DNA of 64,000 bases from Streptomyces noursei. GTDB taxonomy: Bacteria > Actinomycetota > Actinomycetes > Streptomycetales > Streptomycetaceae. Of the stretch, positions 43,565 to 53,763 are shown piece after piece (position 1 is the first letter of the stretch; the number at the start of each line of letters is the position of its first letter). The notes beneath the pieces are model-generated. The model did not search any database, was not told where the DNA came from, and was given only the letters and a program-made list of their open reading frames with translations. The stretch covers positions 2,728,001-2,792,000 of the forward strand of contig NZ_CP070326.1 in NCBI RefSeq assembly GCF_016917755.1, read 5' to 3'. The translations under genes and the position numbers were made by a program.

Positions 43565-43789
43565 TCAGCCCTCCCAGCCGCGTACCACCACACCGTCCTT
43601 GACCTCGAAATTGATCCGGCCGACGAGGTAGTCCATGGTGATCATCGCCCCCGGTGGGACCGCCCGGACGGTGGTCCAGCCCCGGGTCCGGGCCCGCTCC
43701 TCGGCCGCCTCCTGGGTCAGACCGGCGTACGTCTCGGGGTCGTCCTGTATTTCCGGCAGGTCGCCGGGAAGGTTCGGTTCGGGTGCCAT
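43565..43789 (-). CDS. I78-family peptidase inhibitor-like protein
   Basis: The 74-aa protein has a Pro/acidic N-terminus, then ETYAGLTQEAAEERARTRGWTTVRAVPPGAMITMDYLVGRINFEV and the terminal DGVVVRGWEG. This matches the I78 (potato inhibitor I-like fold) domain, whose exposed loop here is RAVPPGAMIT. It has no signal peptide, so it probably protects the cytoplasm or leaks at lysis. The start at 43789 gives the usual family size; upstream frame positions are non-conserved in appearance. It lacks cysteines. It is the second inhibitor type in the window, besides the SSI-like protein. Confidence 0.78.
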   Translation of the reverse strand: MAPEPNLPGDLPEIQDDPETYAGLTQEAAEERARTRGWTTVRAVPPGAMITMDYLVGRINFEVKDGVVVRGWEG

Positions 43790-44266
43790 GGCAGCCACCG
43801 TAGGCGCCCGCGGCGGCGCGTGGAAGGCCCGTCCCCTGCACATCGCCGTGCCGTGGCGGTCCGTCATTGGTCACACTTGTGTCACAGCGAACGCTCCTGC
43901 GTTTGCCGGAACCCCCTCACCCTTACGCGCCGTGCGTCACCGCGGCCAGGCGGAAAACAAAGCGGCCGGAATTCCCTCTTGATCAGATACGGAAGGGCGT
44001 GCCGACGGTTCGAGCAAGGCCGTACAACGCGCCGGAATTAATCGTCCGACTCCTCCGGATTCCCCTTACCCGACGTCCTTTTCCGGCCGTCCCGGAATTG
44101 GCGAACGAGACACATTCCACACACATTTCCCGCACATCACCCCGCGGACCGGGGCACCACCGGACGGATGCCACCGGAACGGACCGGAGCGCCCCCTCGC
44201 ACTGCGCCCCGCGCCCGAGGATCATGACCGGGCACCGAGACACCCCCGCCGAGCGAGGTGGAGCCG
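43790..44266. other. 477-bp gap upstream of ctaD
   Basis: No gene is supported. The segment around 43940-44130 is clearly less GC-rich than its neighbours (for example GGAATTAATCG near 44033), consistent with regulatory DNA for the ctaD paralogue. GTCAC-N6-GTCAC at about 43869-43884 is a weak possible activator site. I see no firm promoter. Confidence 0.4.
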
Positions 44267-45946
44267 ATGGTCAGCGAGATCTCCCGGGAGCACACCCGGC
44301 GGCGCCGGACCCGACGCCGCGGGGCGGTGCTGGCGGACTGGCTGTCGACCACCGACCACAAGAAGATCGGGCACCTCTACCTGATCACGTCGTTCGGGTT
44401 CTTCCTCGTGGGCGGGCTGCTGGCACTGGTGATGCGGGCCGAGCTGGCCCGCCCCGGCCTCCAGTTCGTCAGCGCCGACCAGTTCAACCAGGCGGTGACC
44501 CTGCACGGCACGATCATGCTGCTGCTCTTCGCCACCCCGGCCTTCGCCGGCTTCGCCAACGAGATCATGCCGCTCCAGATCGGCTCCCCGGACGTCGCCT
44601 TCCCGCGGCTGAACATGCTCTCGTACTGGTTCTTCCTCTTCGGCGGCCTGATGGTGCTGGGCGGCCTGCTCACCCCGGAGGGCGGACCCTCCTACGGGTG
44701 GACCGCGTACGCCCCGCTGAACTCCACGGTCCGGATGCCCGGCATCGGTACCGACCTGTGGATCACGGGGCTGGCGTTCGCCGGCTTCGGCACCATCCTC
44801 GGCGCGGTCAACTTCATCGCCACGATCATCACCCTGCGGGCGCCGGGCATGACGATGTTCCGCATGCCGGTGTTCACCTGGAACGTCCTGTTCACCTCGG
44901 TCCTGGTGCTGATGGCGTTCCCCGTGCTCGCCGCGGCCCTGCTGGTGCTGGAGGCGGACCGGAAGTTCGGCGCGGTGGTCTTCGACGCCCGCTGGGGCGG
45001 GGCGCTGCTGTGGCAGCACCTCTTCTGGTTCTTCGGCCACCCCGAGGTCTACATCATCGCGCTGCCGTTCTTCGGCGTGATCACCGAGATCATCCCGGTC
45101 TTCTCCCGCAAACCGATCTTCGGCTACGTCACGCTGATCGGCGCGACGATGGCCATCACGGCGCTGTCGGCGATGGTCTGGGCCCACCACATGTTCGCGA
45201 CCGGCGCGGTGCTGCTGCCGTTCTTCTCCCTGCTGTCGTTCCTGATCGCGGTGCCGACCGGGGTGAAGTTCTTCAACTGGATCGGGACCATGTGGCACGG
45301 CTCGGTCTCCTTCGAGACCCCGATGCTGTGGTCGGTGGGCTTCCTGGTGAGCTTCCTGTTCGGCGGGCTCACCGGCGTCATCCTGGCCTCCCCGCCGCTG
45401 GACTTCCACGTCACCGACAGCTACTTCGTCGTCGGCCACTTCCACTACGTGGTCTTCGGCACGGTGACCTTCGCGACCTTCGCCGGCTTCTACTTCTGGT
45501 GGCCCAAGTTCACCGGCCGGATGCTCGACGAACGCCTGGGAAAGATCCACTTCTGGATGCTCTTCACCGGCTTCCACACCACCTTCCTCGTCCAGCACTG
45601 GCTGGGCGTGGCGGGCATGCCGCGCCGCTACGCCGACTACCTCGCCGCAGACGGCTTCACCGCGCTCAACACCCTCTCCACCATCGGCGCCTTCCTGCTC
45701 GGCGCCTCCACCCTGCCGTTCCTCTACAACGTCTGGCGGACCCGGCACTACGGCGCCCGGGTCACCGTGGACGACCCCTGGGGCTTCGGCCGCTCCCTGG
45801 AGTGGGCCACCTCCTGCCCGCCGCCGCGCCACAACTTCGCCACCCTGCCCCGGATCCGCTCCGAGTCCCCGGCCTTCGACCTGCACCACCCGGAGATGAC
45901 CGAACGATCCACCGGCATCCCGTCACCCGGGAGCTCCGGGGCATAG
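44267..45946 (+). CDS. ctaD: Cytochrome c oxidase subunit I (orphan copy)
   Basis: The 559-aa, 12-helix catalytic subunit of the aa3-type oxidase has the haem a ligand in [13 protein letters not shown], CuB/Tyr crosslink [10 protein letters not shown], the CuB histidine pair in WAHHMFATG and the haem a3/a ligands in [10 protein letters not shown], all intact. It reduces O2 to water and pumps protons. Unusually it stands alone, without ctaC, ctaE or qcr genes, so it is a second copy that must use subunits encoded elsewhere. AGGTGGAG precedes the ATG at 44267. The N-terminus has an Arg-rich [12 protein letters not shown] stretch. Confidence 0.92.
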   Translation: MVSEISREHTRRRRTRRRGAVLADWLSTTDHKKIGHLYLITSFGFFLVGGLLALVMRAELARPGLQFVSADQFNQAVTLHGTIMLLLFATPAFAGFANEIMPLQIGSPDVAFPRLNMLSYWFFLFGGLMVLGGLLTPEGGPSYGWTAYAPLNSTVRMPGIGTDLWITGLAFAGFGTILGAVNFIATIITLRAPGMTMFRMPVFTWNVLFTSVLVLMAFPVLAAALLVLEADRKFGAVVFDARWGGALLWQHLFWFFGHPEVYIIALPFFGVITEIIPVFSRKPIFGYVTLIGATMAITALSAMVWAHHMFATGAVLLPFFSLLSFLIAVPTGVKFFNWIGTMWHGSVSFETPMLWSVGFLVSFLFGGLTGVILASPPLDFHVTDSYFVVGHFHYVVFGTVTFATFAGFYFWWPKFTGRMLDERLGKIHFWMLFTGFHTTFLVQHWLGVAGMPRRYADYLAADGFTALNTLSTIGAFLLGASTLPFLYNVWRTRHYGARVTVDDPWGFGRSLEWATSCPPPRHNFATLPRIRSESPAFDLHHPEMTERSTGIPSPGSSGA

Positions 45947-45955
45947 GGCCTGGGC

Positions 45956-45974
45956 CCGGGCCACAAAGGCCCGG
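45956..45974. terminator. Short hairpin between ctaD and merR-type genes
   Basis: CCGGGCC, loop ACAAA, GGCCCGG (7-bp arms) lies in the 46-bp gap between the two convergent genes. Confidence 0.65.
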
Positions 45975-45992
45975 CGCAGCGCCCTCTCGGTG

Positions 45993-46946
45993 TCAGGGCC
46001 CGGCGGTTCCCCCGGCTCCGGTCGGCGCCCCGGCCCCGAGGCCGGCGACCAGCCAGTCGTGCGCGGCCCCCAGCGACGGGACCTCCCCACCGGCCACCTC
46101 GCCGGCGTACCGCCAGTACGCCCGCATCCGCGGATCGTCGCCGGCCACCAGGGCCGCCCGCAGCCCGGCGCGGAAGGCGACGCCGTCCCGCCGCCGGTAC
46201 GCACGGGCGTGCGCGGCCACGAAAGAGTCCACCTCGGCCCCGGGCGCCGGCCGGCGGCCCGCGGCGAGCGCCGCCCCGGCCAGCGCGTACGCCTCGCCCA
46301 GCCCCTCGTAGAGCACCACCGGGTCCGTCTCCCCCGGCAGCGCGGCGGCCGCGCGCACCCGGCGGCAGCGCGCGGCCAGCCCGCCGTCGCGGTCCATGGC
46401 GAGCGCGTGGAGCCGGGCGTAGCCGACGACCTGGGCGGGCCGGGGGTCGGCGGGCGGGGCGGGCACCGCGGCGTCGACCACGGCGGCGCGCACCGCGGGC
46501 GGCAGCGCACGGGGCAACTGCCGGTGCCAGAACCGGACCAGCGCGTCGCTGGTGGGCGGCTGCGGCAGGCCGCCCAGCAGGCGCAGCAGCTCCGGACGAC
46601 GCTCCTCGGGGGCGGCGGTCAGCGCGCGCAGCGCGGCCTCCCGCCAGCGCAGCGCGGTCAGCTGGCCGCCGACGGCGTCGAGTTGGGCGGCCAGGGCGCG
46701 CTCCAAGGAACCGCCCGCCAGCGCCTGGGCCACGGCGGGCAGCGGCATCCCGACGGCCCGCAGATCGCGGATCCGGTGCAGCCGGTCCAGGGCGTCCGGG
46801 CCGTAGCGGCGGTGCCCGCCAGCGCTGCGGTCGGTCTCCGGCAGCAGCCCGGCGTCGGAGTAGTGCCGCACGGTCTTGACCGTCACCCCCGCGCGGCGGG
46901 CCAACTCCCCGATCCCCAGCGGCGCCGCACCGCACTCCCCTTCCAC
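45993..46946 (-). CDS. MerR-family regulator with large C-terminal domain
   Basis: The 317-aa protein starts with a MerR winged helix (about 10-78): LGIGELARRAGVTVKTVRHYSDAGLL, HRRYGPDALDRLHRIRDLRAVGMPL. Instead of a short coiled coil and metal loop it carries about 220 helical, Ala/Arg-rich residues, probably a ligand-sensing domain as in multidrug-type MerR proteins. There is no cysteine metal site in the C-terminus beyond isolated residues. It starts at GTG 46946. It is convergent with ctaD and 9 bp downstream of the next minus gene, so it may be co-transcribed with the glycosyltransferase pair. Confidence 0.82.
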   Translation of the reverse strand: MEGECGAAPLGIGELARRAGVTVKTVRHYSDAGLLPETDRSAGGHRRYGPDALDRLHRIRDLRAVGMPLPAVAQALAGGSLERALAAQLDAVGGQLTALRWREAALRALTAAPEERRPELLRLLGGLPQPPTSDALVRFWHRQLPRALPPAVRAAVVDAAVPAPPADPRPAQVVGYARLHALAMDRDGGLAARCRRVRAAAALPGETDPVVLYEGLGEAYALAGAALAAGRRPAPGAEVDSFVAAHARAYRRRDGVAFRAGLRAALVAGDDPRMRAYWRYAGEVAGGEVPSLGAAHDWLVAGLGAGAPTGAGGTAGP

Positions 46947-46955
46947 GGGCCGCCC

Positions 46956-47909
46956 CTACTCCCGGCCGACCGGACCGGTGACCCGTACGGCCAGGTCGTT
47001 GTCGAGCGTGTAGTACGGGCCGATCCTGAGTTCCCCGGCCGGCGCCGGCACGGGCCGCGCCGGATAGCTGAACACCTGCTCCTTCTCCGGGACGTCGTCC
47101 AGGAGCCGGGCGATCCGGACCGGTGGCAGGTCCTCGGCGGGGCACAGCCACAGGTCCCAGGGCTCGCTGCCGTGCCTCCAGTGGGCGGCCAACTCCCCGT
47201 AGGGGAGGGTGAAGCGGAAGGTCGGTCCCTCGACGGTCAGCGGGACGGCGACCGGGTCCCGGCCGGCGCGGCGGGCGCGGGCCTCCGCATGGGCGCCGGC
47301 CGCCGGACTCGCCCCGTACAGGCGGCCGGTGACGGTGATGCCCTCGGGGCCGACCAGGATGTCGCCGGCCTCGGCGTGCGGCCCGCGCAGCCAGCTGCGC
47401 AGCGCGAGGTTGCCCAGCTTGGTGGCGTAGGGGATGCGCACGCCGAGCCGGCCGATGGCCGCCAGCGGCCGGCGGTCCACCAGCGCCCGCAGATCGTTGA
47501 CGCCGGGCAGCAGCCGGCGCGGGTCGGCGCCGTCTCCGAGGTCGGCGAAGGCGTGCCAGCGGCCCTCGGCCAGCGCGACGGTGCTGGGCAGGACGGCGCG
47601 CAGCCGACCGGGGCCGTTGGGCCCGAGCGGCAGCCGCACCTCGTTGTCGGCGGCGGTGTCGTCCGTGCCGCCGGCGGCGGTGCCGGTGTCGTCGGTGCCG
47701 GCCCGCAGCCGCAGCACCAGGGCCGCGCTCCAGGTGGTGCCGGTGCCCTGGGGGACGTTCAGATCGAAGGTGAGGCCGCCCGCGGAGTCCGCGATGCAGT
47801 CGGCCTTCAGGTCCACGGGCACCGGCGCCCCTCCTCCTGCCGCGGCGCTCCGCCGCGGTCGGTCGGCCGCTCCGGGCCCGGTCACGGGTGACTGCGTCGA
47901 GGCGTTCAT
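46956..47909 (-). CDS. Unknown protein coupled to a glycosyltransferase
   Basis: I do not recognise this 317-aa protein. It has a Ser/Ala-rich N-terminus, then beta-rich segments such as GGLTFDLNVPQG, WSAALVLRLRAG, GRLRAVLPSTVALAEGRWHAFADLGDG and ILVGPEGITVTGRLYG, and a C-terminal PYYTLDNDLAVRVTGP. The pattern of alternating short strands suggests an all-beta, possibly carbohydrate-binding, fold. It has no signal peptide. Its ATG overlaps the stop of the glycosyltransferase gene (ATGA), so the two are translationally coupled and probably act together in making or modifying an envelope glycan (inference). Confidence 0.7.
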   Translation of the reverse strand: MNASTQSPVTGPGAADRPRRSAAAGGGAPVPVDLKADCIADSAGGLTFDLNVPQGTGTTWSAALVLRLRAGTDDTGTAAGGTDDTAADNEVRLPLGPNGPGRLRAVLPSTVALAEGRWHAFADLGDGADPRRLLPGVNDLRALVDRRPLAAIGRLGVRIPYATKLGNLALRSWLRGPHAEAGDILVGPEGITVTGRLYGASPAAGAHAEARARRAGRDPVAVPLTVEGPTFRFTLPYGELAAHWRHGSEPWDLWLCPAEDLPPVRIARLLDDVPEKEQVFSYPARPVPAPAGELRIGPYYTLDNDLAVRVTGPVGRE

Positions 47910-49165
47910 ACCGTCCGCACCCCTCTCACCGCGGCGCGGGCCGCATCCTTGGTGGCGTAGGCGCCGCCGATCAGGGTTCCCCGCACGCGGTGCAGGGAGC
48001 CGCGCAGTCCGCTGCCGCGCCGCCGGTCGAGCAGTTCGCCGAAGAGCGCGGCGTGCCGCCCGGCGACCGCGGCCGGGTCGAAGCGGGCGGACGCGGCGAG
48101 CGCGGCGGCGCCCATCCGGGTCCGGCCGGCGGTGTCGCCGATCAGCTCCAGCAGGGCCGCGGCCAGCGCCGCCGGGTGGCCGGCGGGCACCAGCCGGCCG
48201 GTGACCCCGTCCTCGACGAGCTCGCCCGGCCCGTAGGGGCTGTCGGTGGCGACGGCGGGCAGTCCGCAGCGCAGCGCCTCGGCGAGGTCCGTCCCGGCGG
48301 GCTCCCGGTCGGCGGGGTCCACGGCGACGGCGCCCTTGGCCCACTCGGACTCCAGTGGGCCGGCCGGTCCCATCAGGAAGACGTGGTTGTAGAGGTCGAG
48401 TTCGTCGATCAGGGCGCGCAGCGCGGGCTTCTCCGGCCCACCGCCGTAGATCCGCAGGCGCCAGTCGGGGCGTTCGGCGGCCACCGCGGCGAAGGCCCGG
48501 ACAAGCACGTCGTAGCGCTTGGCCCGGGTGAGTCGGCCGGCGGCGACCACCCACCGGCCGGTGCCGTCGGCGGGCGCCAGCCGTGGGGCCGGGACCGCGC
48601 GGGGCACCGCCGCGACGCGGACGCCGGGCAGCCGCAGCCGGCGCAGGTGGGCGTGGGCGTCCGCCTCGGTGGCGGTGACCAGCGCGTCCAACCGCGGGTA
48701 GGCACCGCGCAGCGCCAACCGCAGCCCCCGGCCGTGGGCGGCCAGGCAGTGCGGCTCCTGGCCGACCCGGAGCGGCCCGCGGCGGGTCTGCCGGGCGATG
48801 TGCACGGTGAGGCCGGGCCGGGTGCCGATCACCACGTCGGCCTCGGTCCGGCGCAGGTGCGCGGCGATCCGGCGGTCGGTGAGCTCGCTGTACTGGCCGA
48901 AGCACGGTTCGGCGGCCGGGAAGACCTTGGCGGGCCGGGCGTGCGCCGGGTCCATCCGGTCCCCGGCCGGGGCGTGCTCGCGGAGGTCCACCAGGTGCCG
49001 CAGCGCGACCCGGGGGGCGAGGTCGAGCGCCGGGGCGTCGCGGTGCCGCAGGACGGAGACGATCTCCACGTCGTGCTGGGCGGCGAGGGCGTCCGCCAGG
49101 CTGAAGGTGGCCCGGACCGTCTCACCGATGCCGTAGGCATGGTGAAGCAGGAATGAGATGTGCAT
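47906..49165 (-). CDS. GT4-family glycosyltransferase
   Basis: The 419-aa GT-B fold enzyme has an N-terminal acceptor domain beginning MHISFLLHHAYGIGETVRATFSLADAL, a linker, and a donor-binding domain with RWVVAAGRLTRAKRYDVLVRAFA, LRIYGGGPEKPALRALIDELDL and EPAGTDLAEALRCGLPAVATDSPYGPGELVEDG. In that last segment the E-x7-E-type motif begins with D/E residues that bind nucleotide-sugar. It is a retaining transferase of unknown acceptor. The start at 49165 follows GGGACGG. It is coupled to the following unknown gene by ATGA. A teichoic acid-like or glycolipid product is possible. Confidence 0.87.
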   Translation of the reverse strand: MHISFLLHHAYGIGETVRATFSLADALAAQHDVEIVSVLRHRDAPALDLAPRVALRHLVDLREHAPAGDRMDPAHARPAKVFPAAEPCFGQYSELTDRRIAAHLRRTEADVVIGTRPGLTVHIARQTRRGPLRVGQEPHCLAAHGRGLRLALRGAYPRLDALVTATEADAHAHLRRLRLPGVRVAAVPRAVPAPRLAPADGTGRWVVAAGRLTRAKRYDVLVRAFAAVAAERPDWRLRIYGGGPEKPALRALIDELDLYNHVFLMGPAGPLESEWAKGAVAVDPADREPAGTDLAEALRCGLPAVATDSPYGPGELVEDGVTGRLVPAGHPAALAAALLELIGDTAGRTRMGAAALAASARFDPAAVAGRHAALFGELLDRRRGSGLRGSLHRVRGTLIGGAYATKDAARAAVRGVRTV

Positions 49166-49393
49166 CCGTCCCGGTGCCCCCTGGTCCCTCGCGCTCTTCC
49201 TGGTCCCCCGCGATCCGGACGGCCGCCCTGGTGGCGGCACCCGGCGTCCGGCTGTTGAAAGGTAAGACCGCAAAACGGCCTTCGGGGTTGGGGGTATTGG
49301 CCAAGTCGTGCCGAAAAAGTTAGGGCATCGGTATGGCACGGCGGGAACTCTTTCCGGGGAGCGGGGCACCGTTCCCCGGACGCCGTGCGCGGC

Positions 49394-50236
<843 letters not shown>

Positions 50237-50259
50237 TCATGAAGATCGAGGAGCCACCC

Positions 50260-51048
50260 GTGCCGCGCATGCTCGACGTCAGCGACGACGTTCGCGCCGA
50301 GATCGGCGACGAAGAAGCCGACCGCCTGCTGGCCGGAGAAGACGCCCCCGGCAGCTACGACTGCACCTCGTGCCGCACGCCCGGCAACAGCGAGCAGGAG
50401 CGCACCAGCACCGTCCTGTTCGTCGGCGAGGAGACCGCGGTGCTCGCGTTCGCCCATGCCACGTGCATCCCCTCGCAGGTCGTGCCGGTCGCCGAGGAGC
50501 AGCTCCGCGGGGCCGTGCGCTCCATCACCGGCGACAACTCCGCCGGTGCCCCGGCCGCCCCGATCCCCACCAGCGACCGCCAGGCCACCCTGGGCATCAC
50601 CTGCGGCCTGGTGCTGATCAAGGACGAGCTGCACCCCGCCCTCGTGGTGGAGCCCAACGGCCCGATCGCCCGCCCGGGTTCGACCAGCCTGGACGACGAC
50701 TTCCTGCCGCTCCTCCTGGAGCACGGCTTCACCCCGGTGCGGGACATGAACACGCTCCCCGCCCCGATCGAGGGCTGGTCCGCACTGCTGGCCATGGGCA
50801 AGCTGCACGCCGTGCTCCAGCCCGGCACGGCCGGCAGCCAGTCCGCCTGGTGGCAGGCCCATCAGCCGTTGGCCGTCTCGGACGGCTGGCGCACCGCGGC
50901 CAACAAGGCGCGGACCGTGCTGATGTACGCCGCGCCCTCGGGAACCATCGGCCATCAGCCACGCGAGGACCTGATGCGCCAGGCGCTGGAGCAGGCGGCC
51001 GCCAAGGGCCTGCTGGTCGCTGCCTCGATGCCGCTGGCCGGAACCTGA
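50260..51048 (+). CDS. Conserved hypothetical protein
   Basis: This 262-aa protein is of a type common in streptomycetes, with no function I can assign. It starts MPRMLDVSDDVRAEIGDEEADRLLAG and contains a CTSC pair (YDCTSCRTPG, like a half zinc site) and a later HATCIPSQVV that could complete it. A hydrophobic strand follows (LGITCGLVLIKDEL), then an Asp-rich LDDDFLPLLLEHGFTPV, then a C-terminal helix. It has no signal peptide or membrane segment. The GTG at 50260 is chosen because GAGGAG lies 6 nt upstream; the ATG at 50239 is the alternative. Confidence 0.7.
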   Translation: MPRMLDVSDDVRAEIGDEEADRLLAGEDAPGSYDCTSCRTPGNSEQERTSTVLFVGEETAVLAFAHATCIPSQVVPVAEEQLRGAVRSITGDNSAGAPAAPIPTSDRQATLGITCGLVLIKDELHPALVVEPNGPIARPGSTSLDDDFLPLLLEHGFTPVRDMNTLPAPIEGWSALLAMGKLHAVLQPGTAGSQSAWWQAHQPLAVSDGWRTAANKARTVLMYAAPSGTIGHQPREDLMRQALEQAAAKGLLVAASMPLAGT

Positions 51049-51165
51049 CCGACCGGCAATCCGATCGCGGGAGCATGACCGTCCAATGGGGCGGGATTGC
51101 GCCCGCGATCGGCCATTTCCTCCCGAAAGCCGCATCCCGGCGGCACCGGGGTCGTTGGCACCTAC

Positions 51166-51528
51166 GTGCACGCATACGAGCCCCCCTCCCGCGCCCCGTT
51201 CCCCCACCCCATCCCCGGCATGCGTCCGTCCCGGGAAGCCGCGGCGCCGCGCGGCGTCGACCGCGGTTCGGCCACGCCGATCTATGACGCGCTGTACGCC
51301 GAGTACCGCCGCGCCTTCCGGGCGCTGCCCGGGGACCGTACGGACGAGCCGGAGGTCCCGGAGGCGTTGCGCGGCGGCAACTGGGGCGGCGGCGCGGCGG
51401 CACCGACGCAGTGGGAGGTGGTGGGCCGGCAGCCGTTCCGGCCGCGGGGGCAGTTGCCGGCGGCGCTGCCGCCGGGGCCGCGGGACGGCTCCCGACCCCA
51501 CGGCTCCCGACCCCACGGCGGCCGCTGA
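51166..51528 (+). CDS. Small hypothetical protein
   Basis: This 120-aa proline/arginine/glycine-rich protein has one recognisable-looking segment, ATPIYDALYAEYRRAFRALPGDR, which reads as an amphipathic helix and is unlike random GC-rich translation. The remainder is low complexity. It has no motifs. The start is uncertain: GTG 51166 or ATG 51220. It is convergent with der, leaving 35 bp between stops. Function unknown. Confidence 0.5.
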   Translation: MHAYEPPSRAPFPHPIPGMRPSREAAAPRGVDRGSATPIYDALYAEYRRAFRALPGDRTDEPEVPEALRGGNWGGGAAAPTQWEVVGRQPFRPRGQLPAALPPGPRDGSRPHGSRPHGGR

Positions 51529-51563
51529 CACCGGCCGGGCCGCCGCGGGCGGGATCGTCGCTG

Positions 51564-53036
51564 CTACTTCTTCTTGCTGTTCTTGGTGCCGCGCTTCTCG
51601 CGCACCCGCACCGAGATGTGGATCGGCGTCCCCTCGAAGCCGAATTCCTCGCGCAGCCGGCGCTCGACGAAGCGACGGTAGCCCGCCTCCAGGAAGCCCG
51701 AGGCGAAGAGCACGAAGCGCGGCGGCTTGGTGCCGGCCTGGGTGCCGAAGAGGATCCGGGGCTGCTTGCCGCCGCGGATCGGGTGCGGGTGGGAGGACAC
51801 GATCTCGCCGAGGAAGGCGTTCAGCCGCCCGGTGGGGATCCGGGTCTCCCAGCCGGCCAGCGCGGTCTCGATCGCCGGCACGAGCTTCTCCATGTGCCGG
51901 CCGGTGCGCGCGGAGACGTTGACCCGCATCGCCCACGGGATCTGGACGAGGTCCCGCTCGATCTCCCGCTCCAGGTAGAAGCGGCGCTCCTCGTCGAGGT
52001 TGTCCCACTTGTTGTAGGCGATGACCAGGGCCCGGCCGGCCTCCACGGCCATCGTGATGATCCGCTGGTCCTGGACGCTGATGGACTCGCCGGCGTCGAT
52101 CAGGACGACCGCCACCTCGGCCTTCTCCACGGCCGCGGCGGTGCGCAGCGAGGCGTAGTAGTCGGCGCCCTCCTGGAGGTGCACCCGGCGGCGGATGCCG
52201 GCGGTGTCCACGAACTTCCAGGTCTTGCCGCCCAGTTCGATCAGCTCGTCGACCGGGTCGCGGGTGGTGCCGGCGAGCTCGTTGACGACCACCCGCTCCT
52301 CGCGGGCGAGCTTGTTCAGCAGCGACGACTTGCCGACGTTCGGGCGGCCGATCAGGGCGATCCGGCGGGGGCCGCCGACGCCGACGCCGAAGGTCTGCGC
52401 GGGCGCCTCGGGGAGCGCGTCCAGCGCCGCGTCGAGCATGTCGCCGGTGCCCCGGCCGTGCAGCGCGGAGATCGGGTGCGGCTCGCCCAGGCCCAGCGAC
52501 CAGAGCATGGCGGCGTCGGCCTCGCCGGACGGGCCGTCGACCTTGTTGGCGACCAGGACGACCGGCTTGCCGGAGCGGCGCAGCAGCTTGACCACGGCCT
52601 CGTCGGTGTCGGTGGCGCCGACCTTGGAGTCCACCACGAAGACCACCGCGTCGGCGGCCTCGATGGCGAACTCGGCCTGCATCGCGACCGACGCGTCGAT
52701 GCCGAGGACGTCCTGCTCCCAGCCGCCGGTGTCGACGACCTTGAAGCGGCGGCCGTTCCAGTCGGCCTCGTAGGTGACCCGGTCGCGGGTGACGCCCGGC
52801 CGGTCCTCGACGACCGCCTCGCGGCGGCCGATGATGCGGTTCACCAGCGTCGACTTGCCGACGTTGGGGCGGCCGATGACGGCGAGGACCGGGAGCGGGC
52901 CGTGGCCGGCCGCGGCGATGTCGCCCTCGACCTCCTCCAGGTCGAAGCCCTCTTCCGCGGCGAGCTCCATGAACTCCGCGTACTCGGCGTCGCCAAGCGC
53001 ACCGTGCTCGTCGCCGGCGGGGATCTGCTCGTTCAT
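51564..53036 (-). CDS. der: Ribosome-assembly GTPase Der (EngA)
   Basis: The 490-aa tandem GTPase is needed for 50S subunit maturation. It has two G domains, each with GRPNVGKST (G1), a DTGGW or DTAGI G3 motif, and NKVD (first) or NKWD (second) as G4, then a KH-like C-terminal domain. The N-terminal acidic extension (about 45 residues, [22 protein letters not shown]) and the Lys-rich tail RGTKNSKKK are actinomycete features. The start at 53036 follows GAGGAAC. It is the last gene of the aroH-tyrA-cmk-plsC-der run. Confidence 0.95.
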   Translation of the reverse strand: MNEQIPAGDEHGALGDAEYAEFMELAAEEGFDLEEVEGDIAAAGHGPLPVLAVIGRPNVGKSTLVNRIIGRREAVVEDRPGVTRDRVTYEADWNGRRFKVVDTGGWEQDVLGIDASVAMQAEFAIEAADAVVFVVDSKVGATDTDEAVVKLLRRSGKPVVLVANKVDGPSGEADAAMLWSLGLGEPHPISALHGRGTGDMLDAALDALPEAPAQTFGVGVGGPRRIALIGRPNVGKSSLLNKLAREERVVVNELAGTTRDPVDELIELGGKTWKFVDTAGIRRRVHLQEGADYYASLRTAAAVEKAEVAVVLIDAGESISVQDQRIITMAVEAGRALVIAYNKWDNLDEERRFYLEREIERDLVQIPWAMRVNVSARTGRHMEKLVPAIETALAGWETRIPTGRLNAFLGEIVSSHPHPIRGGKQPRILFGTQAGTKPPRFVLFASGFLEAGYRRFVERRLREEFGFEGTPIHISVRVREKRGTKNSKKK

Positions 53037-53106
53037 GAAGTCCGTTCCTCGTTCATCCATGTGGTCGGTGGGCCGCTTGGGGAAGGGCCCACTGCTCAAG
53101 TGTCGG

Positions 53107-53763
53107 TCAGCGCCCGGTAAGGCGCCGGGCCTGTGCCAGGTGGGCGGTCAGCCGCTCCTGGATCCGTACGGTCGCCTCGTCCAGCGCCTTACGGGTGCGC
53201 CGCCCGCTGCCGTCGCCCGCCTCGAAGGCGTCGCCGAAGACGACGTCGATGCGGCCGCGCAGCCGCGGCACGGCCGGGGTGAGCCGGCTGGGGCGGTCGG
53301 TGCTGCCGAGCACCGCCACCGGGACGACCTGGGCGCCGGAGCGCACCGCGAAGTACGCGAGGCCGGCCCGCAGGGAGGCGAAGTCGCCCTCGCCGCGGGT
53401 GCCCTCCGGGAAGATCCCCAGCACTCCGCCGCCCGCCAGCACGTCGAGCGCGTCGGTGATCGCCTTGCGGTCGGCTGCCTGGCGGTCCACCTTCAGCTGA
53501 CCGATGCCCCGCAGGAACGGGTCCAGCGGGCCGACGAAGGCTTCCTTCTTGATCAGGAAGTGCACCGGTCGGGGTGCGGTGCCCATCAGCATCGGGCCGT
53601 CGATGCCGTGGGAGTGGTTGACGGCGAGGATGACCGGTCCGGAGGCCGGCACCCGCCAGGCGCCCAGCACCCGCGGCTTCCACAGGCCGTACATCAGCCC
53701 GATGCCGATCCGCCGGCCGATCGCGGCCCCGCGGGGGCTCGGCGCCTTGCCGCCGTCGGTCAC
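53107..53763 (-). CDS. 1-acylglycerol-3-phosphate acyltransferase (PlsC-like)
   Basis: The 218-aa membrane-associated acyltransferase has the catalytic block NHSHGIDG (H-x4-D) and the glycerophosphate-binding block FPEGTRGEG, with the hydrophobic PVILAVNH strand before the first. It should acylate lysophosphatidate in phospholipid synthesis. The GTG start at 53763 overlaps the cmk stop (GTGA), a coupling conserved in actinomycetes as far as I recall. It is followed 70 bp later by der. Confidence 0.9.
   Translation of the reverse strand: MTDGGKAPSPRGAAIGRRIGIGLMYGLWKPRVLGAWRVPASGPVILAVNHSHGIDGPMLMGTAPRPVHFLIKKEAFVGPLDPFLRGIGQLKVDRQAADRKAITDALDVLAGGGVLGIFPEGTRGEGDFASLRAGLAYFAVRSGAQVVPVAVLGSTDRPSRLTPAVPRLRGRIDVVFGDAFEAGDGSGRRTRKALDEATVRIQERLTAHLAQARRLTGR

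Noticed and set aside
43869..43884. CRP-like or Rex-like site upstream of ctaD (GTCAC-N6-GTCAC)
   Set aside because: The halves are direct repeats and not inverted, and match neither consensus well.
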